From: UBA1756 sp045130235
GTDB taxonomy: Bacteria; Bacteroidota; Bacteroidia; Bacteroidales; WCHB1-69
DNA length: 64,000 nt
Direction: 5' to 3'
NCBI GenBank assembly: GCA_045130235.1
Contig: JBGUPJ010000021.1
Coordinates: 124,001-188,000, forward strand
How positions within the stretch are numbered: the stretch's first letter is position 1; the number at the start of each line of letters is the position of its first letter. Below are positions 19,741 through 26,906 of this stretch, piece after piece. A model generated the notes under the pieces. It made no database searches. It worked only from the letters and a program-made list of their open reading frames with translations, and was not told the DNA's origin. Made by a program: the position numbers and the translations under genes.

Positions 19741-20068
19741 CGGAAATGTAGGAGGCCTTGTTGTCGCGCGACTCCCACACATCGGCGCGGTAGCAGTTCG
19801 GCACCGTCTCCACAATCCAACGGGCAAGGTTCTCGGCCGTCGGGTTGAAGTCCAGCACCTCGTTCAGATTGCGATGGTCTATCTTTCCGTGTATCAGCCG
19901 TTTGATCTCGGTGAAATCGCATACCATGCCGTTGCTGTCTAACTTTTCGGCTCGGCAATACACATTGATTCTCCAGTTGTGCCCATGCAGGTTCTCACAC
20001 TTGCTCTCGTAGTCGAGGTAGAGCTGGTGACAGGAGGATATTTCAAGGGTTTTTCTTACGTAATACAT
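19715..20068 (-). CDS. queD: 6-carboxy-tetrahydropterin synthase QueD
   Basis: A 117-residue member of the 6-pyruvoyl-tetrahydropterin synthase fold that makes 6-carboxy-tetrahydropterin from dihydroneopterin triphosphate. The zinc histidines are visible (H14 in SSCHQLY; H28 and H30 in NLHGHNW), and C24 matches the catalytic cysteine. Further family pieces are VCDFTEIK, DHRNLNEVL and NPTAENLARWI. The downstream queE overlaps or abuts the stop. No preQ1 riboswitch was evident upstream, where the sequence is an AT-rich repeat tract. Confidence 0.93.
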   Translation of the reverse strand: MYYVRKTLEISSCHQLYLDYESKCENLHGHNWRINVYCRAEKLDSNGMVCDFTEIKRLIHGKIDHRNLNEVLDFNPTAENLARWIVETVPNCYRADVWESRDNKASYISDDAPQNFD

Positions 20069-20100
20069 TGAAATTGAGAATTGAAAATGGAAAATTTTTA
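20069..20100. repeat. AT-rich TTTTCAATT tract (reverse orientation)
   Basis: TTGAAATTGAGAATTGAAAA followed by TGGAAAATT, the reverse complement of the tracts near 11640 and 15615, directly upstream of queD. Confidence 0.55.
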
Positions 20101-20196
20101 TAGATAAATTTTAATCCAATAACGGATGAAAATGAAATATATTGCAGCTTCGGGTAAATCAGCTTTGAACATAAATTCGGAAAATATTTTGCCACC

Positions 20197-20229
20197 TTTG
20201 TTTTTGTTATTAAAAAATCAGTATTTTTG
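20197..20229 (+). promoter_or_regulatory. Promoter of gpsA
   Basis: TTTG (20197-20200), 21 bases, then TATTTTTG (20222-20229) followed by C, 35 bases before the gpsA ATG at 20265. It matches the Bacteroidota promoter pattern well. Confidence 0.7.
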
Positions 20230-20264
20230 CAAACTTAAAAAAAGTTAAAACGAAACTGATTTCC

Positions 20265-21296
20265 ATGGAGGAACCCTTTACCCCTTTTAGAAAGAAAACT
20301 CGTTTGAGATACCGTGTCGCAGTTATTGGCGGCGGTAGCTGGGCAACGGCTATAATCAAGATATTATCAGCCAATTTGGAGCATATCCACTGGTGGGTGC
20401 GTGAGGAGGAAATTGTGGAAGGTGTGAACAAATATGGTCATAATCCCAAATACCTCAGCTCCACTTTCATCAACCCAAAAGATGTTAAAGTGAGCAATGA
20501 TTTGCGCCATGTGGTGGCTAAAGCCGACTATGTGATTATCGTCACGCCGTCGGCATTTTTGCAGAAAACCCTTGAACCACTCAAAAAAAGCCGCCTCAAC
20601 AACAAGAAAATCATCACAGCTGTCAAGGGTATCATTCCCGAGAAGATGCAGTTTATCACCGACTATTTGCACGATGAGTTCAAGATTCCCATGTCGAATA
20701 TGGCCATGATTAGCGGTCCTTCGCATGCGGAGGAGATTGCGCAGGAGAAGTTTACCTTCCTCACGGCGGCATCGGTGAACCAGGATTTGGCACAGAATGT
20801 GGCCAAGATGTTCACCAACCGCTACGTGCGCGCCTCTGTTTCGTCCGACATTAAGGGCGCAGAGCTGGCCGTGGTGATGAAGAACATCTATGCACTCGGT
20901 GCCGGCGTCTATAGCGGCCTTGGCTATGGTGATAACTTCATCGCAGCCTACATCGCCAATGGTGTGCGCGAGATGAAGAACTTCGTGCGCAAGGTGTTCC
21001 CGGGCGAGCGCTGCCTCGACGACTCCGTCTATCTCGGCGACCTCCTCGTCACCGCCTACTCGCGCTACAGCCGCAACCGGATGTTCGGCAACATGATCGG
21101 TCACGGTCTCTCCGTGCGCGTTGCCCAGCTCGAGATGAGCATGATCGCGGAAGGCTATTACGCCGTGCGCTGTATCCACGAGATGAACAAAAAGTTCGGC
21201 GCCGACATTCCTATCGCCGAAACCATCTACGGCATCCTTTACGAAGGCAATAATGTGAGCTCCGAGATGAAGCGTATAGCCGAGTATTATGTTTAA
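20265..21296 (+). CDS. gpsA: Glycerol-3-phosphate dehydrogenase [NAD(P)+]
   Basis: Makes sn-glycerol 3-phosphate from dihydroxyacetone phosphate for phospholipid synthesis. The 343-residue protein has the nucleotide-binding loop as VIGGGSWATAI near residue 19, the SGPSHAEEI motif and AVVMKNIYALGAGV, which contains the catalytic lysine. The downstream DDSVYLGDLLVTAYSRYSRN motif is also typical. About 17 residues precede the usual start of the Rossmann domain; the next methionine is well inside the fold, so the given start is likely. Confidence 0.93.
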   Translation: MEEPFTPFRKKTRLRYRVAVIGGGSWATAIIKILSANLEHIHWWVREEEIVEGVNKYGHNPKYLSSTFINPKDVKVSNDLRHVVAKADYVIIVTPSAFLQKTLEPLKKSRLNNKKIITAVKGIIPEKMQFITDYLHDEFKIPMSNMAMISGPSHAEEIAQEKFTFLTAASVNQDLAQNVAKMFTNRYVRASVSSDIKGAELAVVMKNIYALGAGVYSGLGYGDNFIAAYIANGVREMKNFVRKVFPGERCLDDSVYLGDLLVTAYSRYSRNRMFGNMIGHGLSVRVAQLEMSMIAEGYYAVRCIHEMNKKFGADIPIAETIYGILYEGNNVSSEMKRIAEYYV

Positions 21297-21340
21297 GGAT
21301 GAAGGGATGGAAGGATGAAATGATGAAGGGATGAGGGGGA
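21297..21340. repeat. GGATGAAGG-type purine-rich short repeats
   Basis: GGATGAAGGGATGGAAGGAT-like units are repeated four to five times just after gpsA. They are followed by an A-rich leader with repeated AAACAAATCAAC before hutH. No terminator hairpin is seen. Confidence 0.6.
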
Positions 21341-21385
21341 TTATTAAAACAAATTAACGAATAAACAAATCAACAAATCAACAAT

Positions 21386-22888
21386 ATGAAAACCCATACG
21401 ATTTCCGCTCAGTTTTTGAGCATCGACAAAGTAGAAAAAATCATTAACTCGAAGGCCAAACTCGCCCTTTCGGAAGAGTCGCGCCAGGCGGTGCAGAAAT
21501 GCCGCGATTTTCTGGATCAGAAGATGGAGAACAGCACGGTGCCAGTTTACGGTGTCACCACCGGCTTCGGCTCACTGTGCAACACTTCCGTCTCCAAGGA
21601 AGACCTTTCCACCCTCCAGAGCAACCTCGTGAAGTCACACGCTTGCGGCATCGGCGATGAGGTGCCGCAGGAGATTGTGCGCCTCATGCTGCTCATGAAG
21701 GTTCAGTCGCTGTCGTATGGCAACTCCGGCGTACAGGTGCAGACCATCGAACGTCTGATCGACTTCTACAATAAGGGTGTGTATCCCGTTGTGTATCAAC
21801 AGGGTTCTCTCGGCGCTTCGGGCGACCTCGCCCCGCTGGCGCACATGTGCCTTCCCCTTCTGAATGAAGGTGAAGTGTATTATCGCAACAAAAAATATCC
21901 GGCTGCCGAAATCAACGAGAAATTCGGCTGGAAGCCCATCAAACTGCAGTCGAAAGAGGGTCTCGCCCTGCTCAACGGCACGCAGTTCATGAGCTCCTAC
22001 GCAGTGTATCTGCTCATGAAGTCGCGCAAACTCTCCTGGCTCGCCGACATCATCGGTGCCATCTCACTGGAGGCTTTCGACGGCCGTATCGAGCCGTTCA
22101 ACCTGTCGGTGCATTTCGTGCGTCCTCACGTGGGACAGATCCTTACCGCCACCCATATCAACAACCTGCTCATGGGCTCCGAAATCATCTCCCGTCCGAA
22201 AAAGCACGTGCAGGATCCTTACTCCTTCCGCTGCATGCCGCAGGTGCATGGTGCCACCAAAGACTCGCTGACGCATATTACCAATGTAGTGGAAACCGAA
22301 ATCAACTCGGTGACAGATAACCCGACGGTGTTCCCCGATGAAGACCTCATCATCTCGGCTGGCAACTTCCACGGCCAGCCGCTTGCCCTCGTGCTCGACT
22401 TCCTCTCATTGGCCATGTCAGAGCTCGGAAATATCTCTGAAAGAAGAATTTACCAGCTGATTAGCGGCAAGCGCGAACTGCCTTCCTTCCTCGTGAAGAA
22501 CCCCGGCCTCAACTCCGGCTTCATGATTCCGCAGTACACCGCCGCCTCCATCGTCAACCAGAACAAGACCTTCACCATGCCCTCCTCCTCCGACTCCATC
22601 GAGTCGTCGCAGGGCCAGGAGGACCATGTGAGTATGGGTGCCAACGCTGCCACCAAGGCCTACAAGGTGGTGGAGAATGTGGAGAAGATTCTCGCCATTG
22701 AGTTGTTGAACGCCGCGCAGGCCCTCGAGTTTCGCCGTCCGCTCAAGTCGTCGGAGTTCATCGAGGACTTCATCGAGCAGTACCGCCGTTTCGTTCCGTT
22801 TGTTGAGAACGACACCATCATGTACAAGCTGATGGCCGCCTCCCGCGAGTTCATTCAGAATGTGGATGTGGTGATGGAGGAGATGTAA
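21386..22888 (+). CDS. hutH: Histidine ammonia-lyase
   Basis: Converts L-histidine to urocanate and ammonia using the MIO group formed from Ala-Ser-Gly. The triad lies in GSLGASGDLAPLAHM near residue 145. The substrate-selectivity region reads NLVKSHACGIG, with the Ser-His pair seen in histidine rather than tyrosine or phenylalanine lyases. Other family motifs are YGVTTGFGSL, TDNPTVF and QEDHVSMGANAA. The 500-residue length is normal. Unusually, no other hut genes (hutU, hutI, ftcD) are in the window. It shares direction with gpsA, 89 bases apart. Confidence 0.92.
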   Translation: MKTHTISAQFLSIDKVEKIINSKAKLALSEESRQAVQKCRDFLDQKMENSTVPVYGVTTGFGSLCNTSVSKEDLSTLQSNLVKSHACGIGDEVPQEIVRLMLLMKVQSLSYGNSGVQVQTIERLIDFYNKGVYPVVYQQGSLGASGDLAPLAHMCLPLLNEGEVYYRNKKYPAAEINEKFGWKPIKLQSKEGLALLNGTQFMSSYAVYLLMKSRKLSWLADIIGAISLEAFDGRIEPFNLSVHFVRPHVGQILTATHINNLLMGSEIISRPKKHVQDPYSFRCMPQVHGATKDSLTHITNVVETEINSVTDNPTVFPDEDLIISAGNFHGQPLALVLDFLSLAMSELGNISERRIYQLISGKRELPSFLVKNPGLNSGFMIPQYTAASIVNQNKTFTMPSSSDSIESSQGQEDHVSMGANAATKAYKVVENVEKILAIELLNAAQALEFRRPLKSSEFIEDFIEQYRRFVPFVENDTIMYKLMAASREFIQNVDVVMEEM

Positions 22889-22889
22889 T

Positions 22890-22914
22890 GTAGGGGCGTG
22901 CTGAGCACGTTTCC
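22890..22914. repeat. GTAGGGGCGTGCT-type palindrome
   Basis: GTAGGGGCGTGCTGAGCACG followed by TTTCC, just after the hutH stop. CGTGCT / AGCACG arms form a hairpin with the GTAG foot at the left. It resembles the GAGACG palindromes in design but has a GGGGCG stem. Confidence 0.5.
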
Positions 22915-22923
22915 ATATATGTC

Positions 22924-22964
22924 AGAAAAAAAGTGGCTGCCAAATTTTGGCAGCCACTTTTTTT
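22924..22964. terminator. Bidirectional intrinsic terminator
   Basis: A strong hairpin, AAGTGGCTGCCAAA / TTTGGCAGCCACTT, flanked by an A-run on the left and a T-run on the right. It can end both the plus-strand hutH transcript and the converging minus-strand C10 protease transcript. Confidence 0.88.
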
Positions 22965-24384
22965 ATTGTTTTACCACTCTCGCCGTTTCCACGCCGTCGT
23001 TGGTCACGACCTTCATAATGTAGATGCCGTCCGGTAACGATGACACGTTTATGTTGTGTTGTAAATATAGGACATCACCTGCATTTACAACTTTCACCAC
23101 CTTACCCGACAAATCGAAAACGGTGATTTCGCGGATGGGACTGCTCGCCTCAACCGTTACGATGCTTGTGGATGGGTTAGGATGAACAGAGGCCGTGAGG
23201 TTGTTCTCCTTAATACCGTTTTGCAGCGGCCGGATGTGCGCCACAGCCCCGTGGCTGTTGCTGAAATTGTACTGCGCATTCAGGTTGTCAATGGCATAAT
23301 ACCCGTTGTATGATCCGCCCCATCCCATGTTGAAATGGAAATAATCGCTGCTGTTATAGCCGTCGCAAACAAACTCATGCCCGCCCTCACTGGCATACGC
23401 ACAGTAGATGATCGGCCGTCCGAGGTCCAAGTCGCTCTTCAGCAAATCGGCCCAGTCGCCGTTGTAGCTGCTCTGCCATACCGTCAGGCACTCGTCATAC
23501 CCGAAGTAGGTCTCCAGCGCGTCGGCGATGTCGTCGTGAAAGCCCATGCTGCCCTGGTTGCCATACCACATGTCGATGGATACCCCGCAGTGGTACAGCA
23601 GTTTGGCGATGGCCAAAATCTGGTTGCTCGGCGTGCTGCTGTTCAGGTTGTTGGGCATGATAGCATAATTATAAGTGGTGCTGCCAAAGTTGGCGCTCAA
23701 CGTGCCGTAATCGCCATACTGGCCGTTCAGCGCGGTGGAGTGGTTGCACTCGTAACTGTGCGAACCCGTTCCCTGCGTGGGGTACTCCCAGTAGTGGATG
23801 ACCTGGCCCATCGACAGAGCACAACAGCCCACATAGCAGTGCCCGCCGGGACCGTTCGCGTCAGCCGGACAGTAGTAGTTGTACCCGTTGTTCTGCTGCC
23901 AGTTGTTGATGCCCGTCTCGTTGTCCAACAAGGCCGACACCGAACGTCCGCTGCGCTGCGGCTCGTAGCTGCCGTCCATCAGCGATTGCCATTGTGCCTG
24001 TAACTGTCCGTCTGCCTCTGCCACGTTAGCCACAATTGCTTCAATCTCATCTGCGTAGCTGTCAAGCAGTTCCTGCATTCCGAACGGCACATCTTCGGGG
24101 TTGAACGCGCCTTCCGTAGAATAGCCCAGTATGGGGCGTACACGGGTGTCGGCACTTACAATCACGAATCCTTTATCCATATTATAAATATAGTAGCAGT
24201 CGGTGGTCACGCCGCGGGTACGGCTCTGCCCCGTCTGTACCAGATGCATAGTGGTAGGAGCAGTTCCTAATTGAGCTTTCAGAAAGTGGGTGGCAGCGGT
24301 ACGACCCTCTTCGGGTGTGACAGGTGCCGCTGTCATCATCATCGTGCTTAAACAAAGGAGAACAATCAGGTAAAAATGTTTCAT
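22963..24384 (-). CDS. C10 (streptopain-like) cysteine protease with type IX sorting domain
   Basis: A 473-residue secreted protein: signal peptide (to about residue 20), Spi-like propeptide (residues about 22-150), catalytic domain and C-terminal domain. The catalytic cysteine lies in VGCCALSMGQVIHYWEYP near residue 186, and the histidine in GGHEFVCDGY near residue 338, as in SpeB and interpain. The Cys-Cys pair at the active site is unusual, since most members have a single Cys there. The last 80 residues (SVHPNPSTSIVTVEASSP, EITVFDLSGKVVKVV and LPDGIYIMKV) form a type A sorting domain that sends the protein through the type IX system to the surface or medium. A terminator follows. Confidence 0.9.
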   Translation of the reverse strand: MKHFYLIVLLCLSTMMMTAAPVTPEEGRTAATHFLKAQLGTAPTTMHLVQTGQSRTRGVTTDCYYIYNMDKGFVIVSADTRVRPILGYSTEGAFNPEDVPFGMQELLDSYADEIEAIVANVAEADGQLQAQWQSLMDGSYEPQRSGRSVSALLDNETGINNWQQNNGYNYYCPADANGPGGHCYVGCCALSMGQVIHYWEYPTQGTGSHSYECNHSTALNGQYGDYGTLSANFGSTTYNYAIMPNNLNSSTPSNQILAIAKLLYHCGVSIDMWYGNQGSMGFHDDIADALETYFGYDECLTVWQSSYNGDWADLLKSDLDLGRPIIYCAYASEGGHEFVCDGYNSSDYFHFNMGWGGSYNGYYAIDNLNAQYNFSNSHGAVAHIRPLQNGIKENNLTASVHPNPSTSIVTVEASSPIREITVFDLSGKVVKVVNAGDVLYLQHNINVSSLPDGIYIMKVVTNDGVETARVVKQ

Positions 24385-24432
24385 GTTTTTGATATTTTAG
24401 AAATGATATTAGATGAATATTCTTGAATGATA

Positions 24433-25218
24433 TTAGGATGAATGGGTGACGAGACGGGGAAACAGTCTCTCCACATTGGCGGTGGTAGTTTCGGCCACCT
24501 TCTCCACACTGCATTCGCACAGGTCGGCCACCTTCTGTGCGATGAGGGGAATGTAGGAACTTTCGTTACGGGTGCCCCGATAGGGGACAGGTGCGAGGAA
24601 CGGACTGTCAGTCTCTAGTGCAAGATGCTCTAAACCAACTGCTTTCACAATCTCCTGCAATTTGCTGTTCTTGAAGGTGACCACCCCGCCGATGCCCAGC
24701 AGGAACCCGTGTCGCACGGCCCACTCCGCCTCCTGAATACCTCCGGAAAAGCAGTGCAGGATGCCTGTCAGTCCGCTGCCCTCAAAGTCGCGCAGTATCT
24801 CCAACGACTCGGCATACGCGCTGCGGATGTGCAACGACACGGCAAAGTTGTGTTCCACTGCCCACGTAAGTTGCTGGCGGAAAACGCGTTTCTGCAACTC
24901 CACGCGGCTGGTGTCATGGTACAGGTCCATACCAATCTCTCCGATGCCCACCACCCGCGGGTCTGTCAGATAACTCTCCAACAGCTCCAAGTCGGCCTCG
25001 GGCTCATCGGGGATGTCGGTGGGATGCAGGCCGCACAAAGCAAAAAGATGCTGCGGGTATCTTCCCACAGCATCGAATATGTCTTGCATACTTGCGGCAG
25101 TCACGCCGGGTAGCATAATTTTAGTAACTTGCGTCACTACAGCGCGTTCGACTACCGCATCGAAATCCTCTTCGTAATACTCACGGTAGATGTGTCCGTG
25201 CGAGTCGATGAACCGCAT
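24433..25218 (-). CDS. tatD: TatD family metal-dependent hydrolase
   Basis: A 261-residue TIM-barrel amidohydrolase-like protein. Metal ligands are visible at DSHGH near the N-terminus, in GIGEIGMDLY, in VSLHIRSA, in GILHCFSG and in ALETDSPFLAP, the standard TatD motifs. The family acts as a DNase or in quality control, and its true substrate in Bacteroidota is unsettled. It starts two bases after the stop of the first ompH-like gene and so probably ends the envelope operon. Confidence 0.9.
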   Translation of the reverse strand: MRFIDSHGHIYREYYEEDFDAVVERAVVTQVTKIMLPGVTAASMQDIFDAVGRYPQHLFALCGLHPTDIPDEPEADLELLESYLTDPRVVGIGEIGMDLYHDTSRVELQKRVFRQQLTWAVEHNFAVSLHIRSAYAESLEILRDFEGSGLTGILHCFSGGIQEAEWAVRHGFLLGIGGVVTFKNSKLQEIVKAVGLEHLALETDSPFLAPVPYRGTRNESSYIPLIAQKVADLCECSVEKVAETTTANVERLFPRLVTHSS

Positions 25219-25220
25219 GA

Positions 25221-25730
25221 CTATTTGAGTCCCAGTTTGGCTTTCACTTTGTCGGTCAGGTCGTCGCTCTCGCTGTTGAACAGCTGCGTGCTGACATCGA
25301 AGACGTAAGTGTATTTGTTTTCTTTCGCCACCTCTTTGATGGCATCCAGCACTTTCAGCCGGATGGGTGTCAGCAGCTGTTCCTGTTTCTCTTCTATCGA
25401 TTGGGCTGCGTCGTTCTTGAATTTTTCCAACCTTTGCACCATGTCCTGAAGTTCTTGCTGCTTCAGCTTAGCTACAGCTTCGCTATAGGTGGCTTGCTTC
25501 TGTTGGTATTCTTCGTATTTTTTCTGAAGCTCGGCTTGCAGGGCTTCTCCCTCTTTGGTCAGATTCTCTCCAAACTGTTGGAGTTCCGTTTCAGCAGCTC
25601 CCCATTCGGGGGTGGCTTGCATAACAGTTGCAATGTCCACGTGTCCGAATTTTGCCTGCTGGCCCATCGTTCGGCCTCCTGCTACCAGCAAGAGCGCCAG
25701 CATTGTGACAAATAGGATGTTTCTTTTCAT
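25221..25730 (-). CDS. OmpH/Skp-like periplasmic chaperone, copy 3 of the array
   Basis: A 169-residue protein with a signal peptide ending near MGQQ (about residue 24), then GHVDIATVMQATPEW, the conserved OmpH start. A long coiled-coil (residues about 45-115, rich in Glu, Lys and Gln) and a C-terminal beta part follow (TYVFDVSTQLF). Skp trimers hold unfolded outer-membrane proteins for BamA. It is the last of three adjacent, clearly related copies; the divergence among them suggests old duplications. It abuts tatD. Confidence 0.88.
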   Translation of the reverse strand: MKRNILFVTMLALLLVAGGRTMGQQAKFGHVDIATVMQATPEWGAAETELQQFGENLTKEGEALQAELQKKYEEYQQKQATYSEAVAKLKQQELQDMVQRLEKFKNDAAQSIEEKQEQLLTPIRLKVLDAIKEVAKENKYTYVFDVSTQLFNSESDDLTDKVKAKLGLK

Positions 25731-25751
25731 ATCTTATAAAAAATAAAAAGA

Positions 25752-26249
25752 CTATTTGATGCCAAGTTTCTTTTTCACCAATCCGCTCACATCGTCGCCA
25801 CCATCAAAATAAAGGAGGTTTTTGCTGTCGAAGATGTAAGCATAGCCGTTCTCTTTGGCCACGGCTTTAATGGCTTCGAGAATCTTGTCTTGGAAGGGGG
25901 TCATCAGCTCAATCTGACGCTCCTGCATGAGGTCTTGAAGACTTTGCTCGAAAAGGGTGATGCGTTCCTGCAAGTCGGTGAGCTCTTTCTCACGCAGCTG
26001 GCGCACTGCCGTTGACATGGTGCCGGCCTCGCGGTTGAATTTCTCGTACTTGGTCTGGAATTCCGTGTACATGTTGGTGTATTCGGCCTCTAATTCTGAC
26101 TGGTAGGTCTGGAGGGCGGTCTGCAGCGTGTCAGCGCCGGGCATCGCCAGGAAAATGTCGTTGGCGTTCACATGTCCGTATTTCTGTGCGAAAGTGGAAG
26201 ATGTGCCGAAAAGAAAAACGGCCATCAGCAATACAAATGTTTTCTTCAT
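25752..26249 (-). CDS. OmpH/Skp-like periplasmic chaperone, copy 2
   Basis: 165 residues, signal peptide ending at FAQ (about residue 22), followed by GHVNANDIFLAMPGADT. The central coiled-coil is interrupted by short Gln-rich segments, and the C-terminus (AYIFDSKNLLYFDGGDDVS) matches the family's final beta hairpin. It lies 21 bases upstream of copy 3. Its charge pattern differs from the others (less Lys), which may mean different clients. Confidence 0.88.
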   Translation of the reverse strand: MKKTFVLLMAVFLFGTSSTFAQKYGHVNANDIFLAMPGADTLQTALQTYQSELEAEYTNMYTEFQTKYEKFNREAGTMSTAVRQLREKELTDLQERITLFEQSLQDLMQERQIELMTPFQDKILEAIKAVAKENGYAYIFDSKNLLYFDGGDDVSGLVKKKLGIK

Positions 26250-26289
26250 TTCTTAAAAAGATTATTAAGTTAGAGGTGATTATTTGCGA

Positions 26290-26829
26290 TTATTCATCAT
26301 CATCGTTGGTGTCTTTGGCTGTAACGCCCAGCTTCTGCATAATCTGGTCGTTAATGTCCCATTTCGGGTCAGCATAGATGATGGTCATCGAGCCAGCCAC
26401 ATCAAAAACAAAAGCGTAGCCTTTCTCCTTGGCATACTCGTCGATAGCGGTGAATACACGGTCCTGGATGGGGGTTACAAGCTCTTCTCTTTTCTTGGTG
26501 AGGTCGCCGTCCTTGCCGAAACGTTTCTTCTGCAAATCTTTAGCGGCCTTCTCAGCGTTGATGATGGCCTCTTCACGTTTCTGTTTCATATTCTCCGGCA
26601 TGGTGATGACTTCGGTCTGGTACTTTTTGTACATGGAGTCGATTTTGGCGAACTCCTTCTCAATTTCCTGCTGCCATTCTACAGCAACACGATCCAATTC
26701 GGCCTGTGCTTCCACATAGTCGGGCATGTTGCTCAAAATGTACTCGGAATCAATGTAGGCGTATTTCTGGCCGAACATGGGGAGGGCAAGAAATGCGACC
26801 AAAACTGCGGTGATGATGCTCTTTTTCAT
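26290..26829 (-). CDS. OmpH/Skp-like periplasmic chaperone, copy 1
   Basis: 179 residues, signal peptide ending near MFGQ, followed by YAYIDSEYILSNMPDYVEAQ, the closest of the three to the common Bacteroidota OmpH. The coiled-coil spans about residues 45-125 with many Lys/Glu pairs, and the C-terminal strand (AFVFDVAGSMTIIYADP) precedes an acidic tail (TNDDDE). It is the first copy after bamA (gap about 77 bases), the normal place for this gene in the phylum. Confidence 0.9.
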   Translation of the reverse strand: MKKSIITAVLVAFLALPMFGQKYAYIDSEYILSNMPDYVEAQAELDRVAVEWQQEIEKEFAKIDSMYKKYQTEVITMPENMKQKREEAIINAEKAAKDLQKKRFGKDGDLTKKREELVTPIQDRVFTAIDEYAKEKGYAFVFDVAGSMTIIYADPKWDINDQIMQKLGVTAKDTNDDDE

Positions 26830-26906
26830 GATGGTAAATTTTATAATGATTATTTTTTTCGTGCAACAATGGGTTAAGATGGTATTCTTCGTGATAGGTT
26901 TAAATT

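Noticed and set aside
20069..20264. preQ1 riboswitch upstream of queD
   Set aside because: The interval holds AT-rich repeats and the gpsA promoter; no preQ1-type stem with the A-rich tail was found by eye.
21386..22888. Tyrosine or phenylalanine ammonia-lyase
   Set aside because: The selectivity position reads Ser-His (NLVKSHACG), which fits histidine ammonia-lyase; the aromatic lyases have His-Leu or Phe-Leu there.
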